From Zhengitettix transpicula (taxonomy: Eukaryota; Arthropoda; Insecta; Orthoptera; Tetrigidae): a DNA stretch of 64,000 bases. Shown here in pieces: positions 20,754-32,590 of this stretch. The translations under genes were made by a program, and so were the position numbers. The notes beneath the pieces are model-generated. The model had not been told where the DNA came from. It was given only the letters and a program-made list of their open reading frames with translations, and searched no databases. Each line of letters begins with the position of its first letter. Within the stretch, counting starts at the first letter, position 1. The DNA is taken from contig CM073591.1 in NCBI GenBank assembly GCA_037074705.1, positions 76,738,532-76,802,531 on the forward strand. Direction: 5' to 3'.

Positions 20754-23700
20754 TTTGAGTAATTCAGGTGATTTTTAGTAAACAATTTAATGGAGGGTAT
20801 ACCTTTTTTTGTACCAAAATAATTTTTAATGAATTTATTTGTACCGAATCTTAGAAATTATGCAAACAGTTTGTGCCTAAGAAAATACCTAGCGATACAA
20901 AAATCATTAGCAACAAAAGTGGTGTTGGAAACGAAGAAAGTAATCATATAGACTTAAATTTTAGAACCGAAATGCAATGAGATCTTCACTGGAGTGTTCG
21001 CCCTAAGTCATAGATATTTAAAATTAATTATTTAAATGCAACAACACAAATTATAATATTTTATATTTAATCGTTCTTAATTACACGCGCACAACGTTTA
21101 TTTAAGTTAATCTAAAAGACCGTCAGTACTTCTTAGAATTAATAATTAAAATTTAAGATTAAATATGTTACTTTAATTCATGTAACCATGGATAACTTCC
21201 TCGTTATCCTTGGAAACTAAAATTACCTTTCCTGGAGAGATGCTTTTAAGATTATCTCTATCCATTTTTTGTGAATGGTTTCTGTCTTATTTTCCGCTTT
21301 CTTATGCTAACTAATTTTCTCGTTCCGTACGGATGCTTGCATAATTTGAAATACGCAATTTAATGTTCTAAAAGACTTCCATTTTGAAAGCTTTCATTTA
21401 TTCACAAGAAAGAACCACTCTGTGTTGGAAGCTATAATAAAGAGGTCATGGACCTGTTGTGGTAGCTGTAATCTGCTGGACGAGTACTCGAGTCCGGGGT
21501 TTCTCATTGGTCATACAAAAAACGCTGAGAGAGAAGGACCTAACATTATTCATTTTCTCATTCTTGGGTTACTCTCGTTTGCTTATATTTTAGAGTTTCA
21601 TGATAATTGTCTAAACTCGAAATACAATGATTACTGTATTTTTGGAACCGTTTTAAATTTTTTTAACACAAATATATTTATCTGTAAGTATTTAGCTATA
21701 AATATTATGCGTTCTTTAAAGTTCGCGTCTAAAATGAAAACAAGCAGTCTATTTAATGTCGTATATATTTATACACAGCTAAAACATGTGTCTGGTACGA
21801 GCGAGTCTGGATTGACCCAAAAGTTAAATGTTGTATAAAAGTAAGGCCGAAGGCATGAAATATTGTAGTAAATAACTTTCATTGCAAATGGCGTATGAAT
21901 TATTTCTGGGAATTTTACTAATTATTTTTCCAACCTTTATATTTGGTATTCATATGTTATCCTTAACAGGTCAGTTGACTAATAGTGAAATAACGAAAAA
22001 TATATCAATTATTTAAATTAATTTATTACAGATTTGTATCGAGATTCCCATTGATGAACGTGTTCCTTAGGACATACTAAAAAGTTTAGTATTTTAAGAT
22101 AATTCGAATTTTTACGCTTACTGAGATCAGGTTGGTCAGATGAAAAATATTATTTACTTGAGAAAAATATTAAAGGTTTGAATTACAAGTTGCGTCCGGT
22201 CTTACCATTCATTCGTCATTGCAACTTAGAGTTTGATGTTTTTACGCACTGATGAGTTAATATTTTTCAGCTGATTTAATCCCGTTAAGTTAAAAGGTCA
22301 TTTATAGTCCGTATCAAAGAACACATATTCAATATCAAACACCCCAGTGACAAAAAAAATCCATAGTTTCCAAACATATCATTAACGCGAAACATTCTTT
22401 CAATAAGCAAAAAAATTTTTTATTATATATTTAATCCAGGTAATATGGATTATATTTTAAATCCAACATCCTGGCAATTAGTGTACAAATTGACACTATG
22501 AATCTCAACAGCAGGTGTTCCTTTAATTTAAAGCCATTTAATAATTTTGTTTATTTCGTTAAAATTCTGCAACAAGTTTTATAAGAGATCTTAGTAATTT
22601 TATTTTTACAACTGTGGTAAGCAATACTGATTACAGAAACATAACGTGTTTTTTATTTAATAACTATTAATCCTGGTCTCATTTTGAATATTTTACTACG
22701 TTATTAACTTTAAAGAATGTTTAATCAATACATTAAAGAGCAATGTAAGCAGTACTTCAATTCTAGCACTATAATTTAAATCCACTCTTTCTGTTTCCCA
22801 GTTTACTACTTTTATGTAATGTTTTGGGTGTGTCGCGTGCTTACTTCAAGAAACTGGATGGCGTAAGTTTGGAACCTGGAGCGTCTGACTCACGATGCCT
22901 ATTAAGGTTCTAAGTTGACAAAACTTGTTTGTAAAGGAGAACTTGACACTAATGGAATGAGTATCAGCGCGTAAAACTGATCAGTGAAATGCATTAAAAC
23001 AGTTACCAAATACAAAATTAGATAACTTTCTTCCATACTTTTCTGATCGAAATCTAAAACTATGTAAGATTCTAAATGTTCTTTCAATGATTATTACATA
23101 TAAAAATTATTATTAAATTATTTTTTCAGTTTATTGACTGACATTTCTCTGACTTGCCCATGTAGAAAATTAGCAAACGAATTTCGTTGACCTGTTATTT
23201 CAAACGAAAGGAACTCCACGAAATTATGGGAATTTTGAAATATTTTCTGCGAACCTCTTAAGTATTATCATCACGAATTACATGTCACGTGATATCCCAT
23301 CAATTATATAAAAACTCATGAAAGGTAAAATCATGGAACGTACAGCATAATTATACATAAACGATCGAAAAATATTAAAGGATATCTCGATAGTACTCGT
23401 TTGAACTTTAAAATAGTTATTTAGAACATGAATTATAGGAATACATCGCGTTAAGTAATGAAGATCTACGATCAGAAATGCTGTTAATATAATTTATGTG
23501 AAACTCAGAACTAGTTCAGTTCATCTCGGATAATGATAAATTCCGTTCTCTTTTGTTCATGTTCAATAAGTCCTATGTAACCTAGTTACTAGCTTGCTTC
23601 AGATAAGATTAATACGAAAGTATTTGGGATTGTATAAATTATTTAATATAATTTATAATGATTATTGTATAGTGAAGAGACAGTTTAGAAATTTTAATGC

Positions 23701-24906
23701 ATTTATGTGATTTTTACATACATAATTCGAATATGCTTCTCATTTTTAATTTAGTGTATTCAATTTTGTGAGTCGAATCCCACATCTAAATTATTTAATT
23801 AATCGGTGACTATGCACCGATTTCAGCTGCAAAAATAATTCTTGCTACACATTTTAACATCATATTAAGTAGAATGTACGTCTCGTTGGTAACAATGTTT
23901 GTAGTGCATAAATGATATGAAGTTAAGATTAATAATAAAAGTATATTAGCTATAATCCCCTTTCCAAAAATTATTGGCAATACAGACTAAGATGAAAACG
24001 ACTAAAGATTAAGGTGTAGACAGAATAGAAGAAAATAATTTAAATATATATAATTATTATAAAACCATAAACATTAAAAATATGGATCAATTTTAAAACA
24101 ATATACTAATGTTACGAAACTTGTAACAAAAGATTGGAAATTAAAATTGTATTTCGTTAAATAGCGTTATGTGCCATATTTTAAGAAAAAATTGAAACGA
24201 GGAAACAATTTTGCCTTCTAAAAAATTTCAAATATTATAAATTTATTATTCTACATATGCCAGTGACTGAACGTCTACTTCATACACATTTACGTAAATT
24301 ATTCAAAAGTATTATATGATTGTTTAGTGACGCAAATGTAAAAAAAAACACAAATTTCTTGAAAACTGTTCGTTTTGCATAAAGTTTTTAAGTCCTTATA
24401 GTTGTACATTTCCTTTTAATTTTGTAAGAAACGTTCATTCAGCTAATATAAAACTCGCGGCATGAACTACACGAATTACTGGAATTAAACAGACGAGAAA
24501 ACATGACATGCGCACAAAAAAGATTCAGTATTGTGCTCCGCAGGAAATGCTCTTTTGTGGTTCTCCGAGTGTAAAATTTCCATATTCATAAAATCGTTGA
24601 TCCTTAAAAAACACTCTTCCTTCTATTTGTAATGGTTGTGGGTTCACAAATTGTTTCCGTGGATCGTCTATTTTTCTTTTAATTCAATCAATGACTAGTT
24701 ATTTATTTTGTTTTTGCCTTTTACCTCGTCAAACTATTATAAAGGAAAAGGAATGCGCTTGTGAGGTGTAATTATTTTAGATTATTTGAGGATTTGAAGT
24801 AGATAGTGATAATAAAGCGAAATGACTCCTAAATATTCAAAAAAATATTAATGTTTTGTCATTTTAATTTAGTTAATTATACATAAAAACCTTATACACA
24901 TATTGA
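20754..24906. other. long featureless AT-rich stretch
   Basis: I recognise no repeat family member, gene or RNA in these 4.1 kb. The 138-codon plus-strand frame at 21422-21838 is the longest in the window, but has AT-driven composition and no recognisable domain. A small GGATAAC/GTTATCC hairpin occurs at about 21189-21211. Confidence 0.45.
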
Positions 24907-24968
24907 AAAAGCTGCTCTCCCTGATTCTAAAAATATAATATGTGGAGAAAATCAGGAGATTCAGCTTT
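24907..24968. repeat. hairpin with 20-bp arms
   Basis: AAAAGCTGCTCTCCCTGATT at the left pairs with AATCAGGAGATTCAGCTTT at the right, with a 24-base AT-rich loop and two or three mismatches. Confidence 0.65.
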
Positions 24969-27499
24969 ACCAAAAACTCGTAAGGAAACTATTTATTAAA
25001 TAATATTTAAAACGAAAACTTTCAAACGTCAGAAACTTTCGCAAGCTTTAGCTCATGTCAGATAAACTGACAAATATAATTAATCATCCGCGATTTGAAT
25101 CTCATTTACGTTAAAATAAGTTTTATAATTACATATTATTAAAATGTTTTGACGAACAGACCTTGGGAAAGGTCTTTGCGATTAATTTCATGGAACTGCA
25201 CACTGAAATTAAACGCCAGTGTTACCTGAAAAAAAAACGAGTAATTAATTTCAGTGGTAAGCGGTGACGTGTTTAAGCATAAAAAACTTTGTCACATCTC
25301 ACGCAATAAGACAAATTCTTTCCTTTGAAAGTTTTACCCAATGCATCTGGTGATTACCAGTATTTATTCATTCATAAATTACGAAAAATTGTTCATTTAT
25401 ATATAAAGATAACATTATTAAGCAATATACAACGGTATACATAATTTGTGATATAACCTTAAATATATGAATAATTCAAAATTTTACTTATACTATGTAT
25501 ACAACCTTTAACATAACAAAATGTTAAAATAATTTTCAGTATAAACCCAGAAACGTCTTTAATCACATTTCAAAATATCATATTCAATTATTTTCTGTAA
25601 TTCACATAATTTAATATGAAAGAAATCCATATTTAATTTATTTACTCTTTTTAACATTATGGGTATGAGATTATTAGAAGTGTAATTCGTAATGTAGTCA
25701 TATATAAATTCCGTCTCAATCTACAGCTTCTTACTTGAAGTCGAAAAATAATTAGATAAATAAATTCAATGCAGTCTATTTTATTATTAATCAATTAAAG
25801 AAAAATTTCATTTCCATAGAGTATATTTCAATTTCAAGAGCTGGAGTTCTCAAAACAGTGACAAACTAAATAATTAAGGAGGATAATAATTCTGTGTTGT
25901 ATTAGATATTTTATATACATTTACTTTATTTATTTGAATTGAAAGGTTTTTCATAGACACATACTAAAACTATCTTACTTGTATTGGAAAGTTAAGTCGT
26001 ATAAATCGTGACTGACCAGCGATGCTTCACGATAGTAGATGTACGTGAATTTCCGTTTTTAGCGAAATTAATTAATTGTTTTATATTATGGATTGATAAC
26101 GGTTGATCAATCCGAAAGCTTATAAAATACAAAATAAATTGGAACAGTAATAATGGTGTATCTGTTTATATTGTGACACATTAAATATGTGCGGAATATT
26201 CACAGTTGCCAGAATAATACAAGGCGACCACTAAATAAATAGAGATAACAAGATTAAAAGCTGAAAATTTAAGAGTTCAAACGAAATAAGATTATTTTCA
26301 GTTTATTGTTGACATGTAATATGAAACATAGATGAATAAAATGTTATTTTCAGATTAATTCCTGTTAAAAACATATTACCTGGGCATTAAAAACATGTGT
26401 ACATGTGTAGAAAATCGAAGAGCTGACAGAAGAGAAAAGTGAAGCCGATTTCAGTACGATTTCGGCTAATGTAACTAACATTGTAATAAAAATTAACCAC
26501 TTTTCAATGTATATATATATATAAGAACAATATATTAGTCTTCATATAATAATTATGGTAATATTTTCGTTACGTATTGAAAGGACGCCATGGGAAACTT
26601 TTTAAATTAGAGAGAAATATTTTATTATCTATAGTTGGTTGTATACGGTATTTGAAAAATGATGTGTCAAGTTTTTGTGTTTTGCAACACAGTTAAAAGT
26701 TTCGTGAGCCGATACGCCAGTGTGTGGCTAATGAGACTTTCGTGTTGGAACTTATGAAATAGAAAACTTTCTATTTGTTAGGTTGTACCACACAAAACCT
26801 TCTAATTAAATATTTCAATTAACCTAAACCATCCTGTCGCTAGCAAAAATAATGATTTCTTTAAAAGTATAAAACATGTATTATAATTATCAGGAATTAC
26901 TAAATATCAGCTGCTGAAAGACATTATAATTTTCCGTAATTTTAGAAGTACGAGAAAGTTTAACGGGGAAAGTAAGTATTACTTTTATCTCAAGCATCTC
27001 GTAAAATTAAGATTCATCTAGAATTATAAAAATTCCTAGAAGAAGGCGTTGTTATAAAAAGTAAAAAAGGAGCAGATTTAGTACCTGACACGATGCTTCC
27101 TCCTTTCTCAGTTTTGGAGAAACTATTGCTAATGTTCAGTTTCGTTCCACAATTCTGATTTGCATGCAACGATAAAATTCCGAGATTCTCTGTCATATTT
27201 TTCATAATTTGTATAAATTATTCTTATTCCTGTCTCCAATTATATCTGAAGGCGGTTCAGGATTACACCAGTTAAAAATTACGATGATTAACAGGAAAAT
27301 CTTCAGGATATTAAAGTAGAAGGCAACTATTGAATTTAATTGGATACGCTCTGAGGAAGCAGCTACTTATTGAATTAAACAAACTGAAGACGGGATTATT
27401 GTACGAGATCAAAATCGATCTGCTTCATTATAAAAAAACAAAGACTGGGGTCGAAGATTTGAGCCAGAAACTTTGTTATCAGATAGAGAGCATCAGTAC
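24969..27499. other. unassigned AT-rich DNA
   Basis: No gene or repeat recognised. A motif at about 25028-25070 (minus strand CTGACATGAGC...GAAAG) recalls the hammerhead-like motif but does not fit it well. Confidence 0.4.
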
Positions 27500-27509
27500 A
27501 GCAGCTGCA

Positions 27510-27730
27510 ACACTCTAATTAAATGTAACAGTAACAACAACTATAGTACCTACCATCCATCAAGACTCAGTAAGGGTAACGGAACGGCTACTAAAAGAAA
27601 CGGTACATACTTAAAACATTGAAACAGTAACATTAATAGCGCAAGTAGCAGTAACACAAAAGGAATGGTGACATATAGTAATCAACGACAGTATTACTCA
27701 AAGTAATGGTAAGGGAACGATCATCTTAAA
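27510..27730. repeat. cryptic low-complexity repeat of AGTAAC/AGTAAT words
   Basis: AGTAAC, GGTAAC, AGTAGCAGTAAC, AGTAAT and AGTATT recur irregularly through about 220 bases. Similar words (GCAGTAAAAT, AAGTAGTAAGAGTGAG) resume at 28128-28165 beyond the family A insertion. This looks like a decayed hexamer satellite interrupted by that insertion. Confidence 0.5.
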
Positions 27731-27790
27731 TAACAGAATCGATAACAAACTTAAATTAAAATGGAATATAAGAGCATATCGTCAGTAATA

Positions 27791-28116
27791 TTTTTTTTTA
27801 GGGTAACAGGCTACATGAGGGTAATCCACTTTGGGCAACTCCCCTTTAATAACATAGAAAGGGATTTGAAAGGGGGGATGCGGAAGGTAGCCAAGGGTTA
27901 CTAGGGCCTCCGGGCTATGGTTTAAGGATCCTACCCGGCATTTGCCTAAAGAAATGCAGGGAAAACCCTAGAAAAACCTGCATCGGGTAGGTCGGGCATT
28001 GGGTACTTGTCCCACGCCCTTCCGATAGCGGGAGAGGAGTTTGCTGTGGGGACGCAGCATTCCCTTCTCCGTGCCTCGACCAGTTTAGGAGGCAGCTGGC
28101 CGACTCCCCAATAGTC
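27791..28116 (-). mobile_element. retroposon family A, copy 4
   Basis: Plus strand starts with nine T residues and AGGGTAACAGGCTACATGAG. Family landmarks follow in order to CGTGCCTCGACCAGTTTAGG and CAGCTGGCCGAC. Well preserved and intermediate in length: it stops just before the block that begins TATTCCTATTGGAA in longer copies. Confidence 0.85.
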
Positions 28117-28199
28117 GCAGTAAAATCGTATATGTTATGGTATTACAAGTAGTAAGAGTGAGAAACGTAGAAATAAATATATTACAAAAAATGCTGTAT

Positions 28200-28216
28200 C
28201 CCCCCCCTCCCCCGTT
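28200..28216. repeat. poly(C)-rich run
   Basis: CCCCCCCCTCCCCC, isolated in AT-rich DNA; a homopurine/homopyrimidine tract. Confidence 0.85.
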
Positions 28217-30584
28217 CGTTGCGTACCCTGTCATCGGAATCAAGCAAAAGATTCACAGAAATTAGAATGCTTATGTATTAAACGTTTAGCAAATGAGTTC
28301 GAAATTTTTTTACTGTTAATCGAATTAAGGCAAATGGTGAAGCCTATCGGAAGATGTCAGAGTATCAACGAGACGCTAAAGGTGATTATGGCGTCGCTTT
28401 AATAGGAATCATCTAGCAGAAGTGAAATATATTAAAATAGAGTAAGAAACTAAAGTCGTAAATAAAGCTGATTCGCGGCTGTATGTATTTTTAGGTCTAC
28501 GTGTATTGTACTGATTTTCTAGGTCAGTCAACTGTTAATTGAGTTAACGTTTCTACATTGAGAACTTCGTTTTTCGGGCATCATTGTGGTGCTTAGATAT
28601 TGTGTTTCGTAAAAGAAAAATAACGTATAACAATATCTTCTACGGCCGAGTAAAGAAGGTGAAAAAAAAGCAATATATTATCCTGCTCTGCGTGTACATG
28701 ACGACCTAACGTCACTAAGTTGCATTCGTTCTACGCAAAAGGATCGCTCTCTCCATAAACTCCGCGTCACCAATAGTTTATTATGCAATTCTAGGGTCAG
28801 TATTCTTCGTAGACCAATTTAGACGACAACAGCATACACTTTAACCACGTAAAAATAAATACTTTGGCTGCATAGATATAGAACCCATGAGAGTATAGGT
28901 GATGAAAAATAGCATGGCGTATGAGATGCGCAGTAGAAGAAGAATATTCATTATATTTTTACGAACGCGATATGCAGACAGGGGAAAGGTCTTTTTACGC
29001 CAGACCCTGTACTTATCTTTTAACATTTACTGATGAGATTCTTGACGTACAATATATCCAGAGCTGAACATATAATTCATTGCGTCAATGTTTTCAGAAT
29101 ATTTTTTACATTACGAAGTTGCAGTAACAAAGGTTCGTGTTAAACTGAGCTCCGGCCTATTCCCACTACAATAAGAGGACTATTGCCGATCACATTTTGA
29201 CACGTCTAGCGATTTCTCTCCAGCTATACTTAGGCATTTCTGAAGAAGCCCAGTTTCAACGAAGCGCAACAGTGACAATTTGTTTACGGGAGGAAGAAAA
29301 ATTTTTATATTCCATTATTTTGAAACTTTATTGTTCAAATGAACTTAATGAATTATGTAGAAACGAAGAATGCTGATGGATAGAATACAAGATAATTATT
29401 ACGTTTTTTTGTCTGCAAAATAAAGTAAAATTTATAAAAGCAAGTCGCAGTGGAACATAAGTAAAGACTAGATCTTGCGTAACCAAATAGACGATATGAT
29501 GCTGAAGTTTGGAAATTAGTAAGGAAGTTTTTATAATCCTGTCAAATATAAGTATAAGCTTCCGAAGTATAGAAATCGGAATTCTCCTTCTCAGCTTTCT
29601 TTCACATGACACATGATAAGTTACTGACTCGATTTCTCGTCCTCTACAATTCAGCTACGATTATAACAACAGGTCCACGACCTCTTTATTACAGCTTGCG
29701 AATAGATGAAAGCTTTCCAAATGGTAGACTGTGAGAACATTTAATCGCTTGATTCTGCTAAATGTTGATGATTACGGACGAACCACAGGTAAATTCGCCA
29801 ACAAACAACGTAACCTATCACCGGGACACGACACCTTTGTTTCCCCTGCCTGTCATAGCACTCGTCTCGGTTTCCGGTATTGCTGCTGTCCAGGCCGTCG
29901 CTATTTATGTGCACTTAATGTTGAGTCACGGTTTGCTCAGTGGTAGTGTTGAGAGAAAGGTGCAGGGGCGAGGCTTGGAGGTGAAGCACCTCGGAAGTGG
30001 TCCCGTGGTCATGCGGCCCAACGCATACAAAAACGCAGCTGCATGCAGTCGTCGCGTCGCGTCGTTAGGGAAGTCATTACAGGACAAGCACAAAGGAAAT
30101 ATGGCCTTGTCGGTCCCTTAAACAATCACACCGTAATAACTCGACAAACAATAGGGTTCCCGTCGTGGAATCTCAGAAACTCTACGATAGTTACAAGATG
30201 CATTGAAGCTCCTCGGCAAAGTAGACGCAGGTAAATCAGCATTATTCGCAGAAGCGATAGTCGAAATTTGAGTACAAGGCATGTTCATACATAATTTCCA
30301 AACAATGTCGAATTCGATCGCCTGTGACACCAAAACAAAGCAAACCTACACATAATGCAACTAATTACGTGATTTGTTTCCAATGAAATCATATATACAT
30401 TTTCATTTGAAATGCATACCATAATTCGAATTGTGATGGTCCGTTTTGTCACTGCGTTCCGAAACGTAATAATACGTCCCGTTTTGCTTCGGCGAATGAT
30501 CGGGGAAAGTTTACCCACAGCGTCGCTAATGAGTGAAATAACCGCGTTACTTCTGTCTGTGAAAAAACATTTAAGGAGTCTTTT
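28217..30584. other. unassigned DNA; GC-richer at 29800-30120
   Basis: A 119-codon plus-strand frame at 29762-30121 includes a hydrophobic run (LFPLPVIALVSVSGIAAVQA...) and is open in other frames too. I see no family, conserved motif or paired splice sites, so I do not call a gene. Confidence 0.35.
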
Positions 30585-30660
30585 TTTATTTTTAGTCGCA
30601 TCAACAACTACGGTCATTAGCGACTTTGTTCACTCTTCAAAATTTACTAGTCGGACGACT
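30585..30660 (-). mobile_element. SINE family S, 3' part
   Basis: The minus strand reads AAAGTCGCTAATGACCGTAG, TTGTTGATGCGACT, then an A-rich tail. This matches the 3' ends at 38240-38427 and 60372-60560. AGTCGC and GCGACT can pair, giving a terminal stem-loop. Confidence 0.65.
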
Positions 30661-30732
30661 CATTGCGGAATCTTGACGGAAACGTGTTCAGGCTCTCAGT
30701 ACTCCGATTGCATTTTCAGAGAAATAAACTTT

Positions 30733-30885
30733 TGAATAAGAAAAATAGTCAATTCAGACAAAAATGGTAATATAAATACCACAGAACGTTTCTGGGATCC
30801 TTGTTCCTTTCGTCAGGTGTTAAGAAGAGCCTAGAGCGACAAAACGGCACTTGTCAGTTGACAAAACTCAAAAGCCTAATAAGAA
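30733..30885. mobile_element. foldback family B, copy 5 (one arm)
   Basis: GTCAATTCAGACAAAAATGG, AATATAAATACCACAGAACG, TTTCTGGGATCCTTGTTCCT, TTCGTCAGGTGTTAAGAAGA, GCCTAGAGCGAC. The minus-strand hammerhead-like motif has both boxes intact: CTGACGA (30810-30816) and GAAACGTT (30785-30792). The second arm is not evident. Confidence 0.75.
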
Positions 30886-30984
30886 ATCAACTTTTATCGA
30901 AGATGTATATAGGGCATAATATAACTGTAATGTTACAATTTAGCTCATATTTCTTCCATTTTTTAATTGATCGTGAGGAATAGA

Positions 30985-31431
30985 CTCGAAAAAATTACCT
31001 TATTCCTCCATTATGGAAGTAACATTTGGGGTTCCGCAGCCAAAACACACGTTAATAAGATCCAAATATCTCAAAATAAAATCCTTGGTTACATCACAAA
31101 CTGTCCCTGGTACTTCTCCAATTCCCGCATCCTCAATATTCCATATATCCACCAAACAATAACCAAATACATTATTCTTCAATATAAATAAAGACATAAT
31201 TCACCCCAAACCGTTAATATCCGATACAGCTGCCTCTCCACCATCTCCCATTCAACATCGTCAATTAAAAAGAAAGACACCCAGACACCAAATTAATAAC
31301 CAATACAGTACACAAGTTCAGGATGTGAAACAAAATGCTCCACAGGATATGTATTGTATTATAGAACAGGTACATATATCACAACTATAAAATCTTTAGA
31401 TTCTAAAGTTTCCTGAATTAAAAAAAAAAAG
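30985..31431 (+). pseudogene. Jockey-type LINE relic with poly(A) tail
   Basis: The plus-strand frame includes NIWGSAAKTHVNKIQISQNK and ITNCPWYFSNSRILNIP, the same C-terminal reverse-transcriptase blocks as at 18769-19400. Frameshifts and stops follow; a second frame carries KRKTPRHQINNQY. The 3' end (TATCACAACTATAAAATCTT, TTTCCTGAATT) runs into eleven A residues at 31419-31430 and matches the other copy's 3' end. Truncation at the 5' side removes the endonuclease and catalytic palm. Inactive. Confidence 0.8.
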
Positions 31432-32050
31432 AAATGGACTCGAGAATTTTTCCAGAAATTTGTCACCAACTTTGATAGATTCATAACACTGAAGTCTCCG
31501 GTCAGTTTGACTAGTTCAGTCTGTATATGGATCCTCTGACTCTCTTTGAGTGTATTATGGTGAGAGAACCGCGCCCACCGGAAGAAGAAGGTGTGCCCGG
31601 TCTTGCACTGCTGCCCTTAACCGTCCATGAAACAAGATCATCTTTCCTCAAGCATGGCGGTAATCATATACCGAGGTCCCCCGAAAATAAACACATGCCG
31701 TTAGAGTTCATATTGTTATTTTTGTTGTTTTTTTGTGGGAAATTGGTTTTAGTATTAACCAAATAGCAAAGAATGATAAATGCAGCTTCATTAAAGTATA
31801 TTGCAAGAGGAGTTTAATTAAATTTCGACTGTCATAAATAACTATAGTATCAGAGAATTATGAAAGCAATTTAGTTGATAAAATATAATATCAATTGAAT
31901 AGGTAGTAAAAAGACTAAATGAAGAGAAATTGGTGTTGTAAAATTTTAGGAATAAAAGCAAACTGGATGGAACACATTCTCAATCATGTTATTGCTTCGT
32001 ACTTTTAATGAAGGAACAATAAACACGACCTGGGATAAGGACTCGGTATA
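31432..32050. other. unassigned DNA; GC-richer at 31530-31690
   Basis: A 79-codon plus-strand frame (MDPLTLFECIMVREPRPPEE...) ends in a hydrophobic run. It has no recognised family, and I see no convincing splice structure. Confidence 0.35.
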
Positions 32051-32590
32051 TCTATATAATAAAAATCTATCTTCTATCTAATTGATATAATATTTAATTG
32101 AGGTCCTATTTGTATGTACGTGAATTTAAATACAAAATTAAACGCATGGACATATTGTAACAATAATTGGTACACATATTCTTCAAAACACAGCAACGGT
32201 ACTGTGGAGGTGAGAAACCCCTAGCATAAAGGTAGAGAGAATTATAATTTGTGTTAAATTACTGCGCGTCAAGATACCATGACGCCACGCGAGAGAGAGA
32301 GAGAGTTACTACGCGACGAACGAAGGAATTAGTTCCTTTTTCCGTAATGAAATAAAGAAGAAATATTTTCATGGAAATACACCATCGAATGATCATAAAA
32401 AACAATATTAAGAACTTTACGATACTTGCGGAAAATGTAAGTTACTTTTCGCGCCATATTAGTGAATCCAATATGGCGACCATTTGTTTACACTGTGAAA
32501 CTAGCTAAGAATTTCTTCAATTTAATCTTTCGTAATGTCTGAGGGCTGAGGGACAATTATATCCTGAAATACTCCAGGTATTATAATCAT
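32051..32590 (+). mobile_element. Helitron-like family C, copy 2 (3'-truncated)
   Basis: Starts TCTATATAATAAAAATC after an A, like copy 1. It keeps ACGGTACTGTGGAGGTGAGA, CTGCGCGTCAAGATACCATG, a (GA)n tract at 32290-32305, TTGCGGAAAATGTAAGTTAC and AATTATATCCTGAAATACTC. The final 90 bases with the CTAG end are absent or unrecognisable. Confidence 0.7.

Noticed and set aside
21422..21838. Longest frame in the window (138 codons)
   Set aside because: AT-driven composition, no recognised motif, no promoter or splice context.
25028..25072. Another hammerhead-like motif (minus strand CTGACATGAGC...GAAAG)
   Set aside because: Box 1 has extra bases, and no ACGT(C/T) follows GAAA.
29762..30121. 119-codon frame with a hydrophobic segment
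   Set aside because: Overlapping frames are also open in this GC-richer patch; no family or splice evidence.
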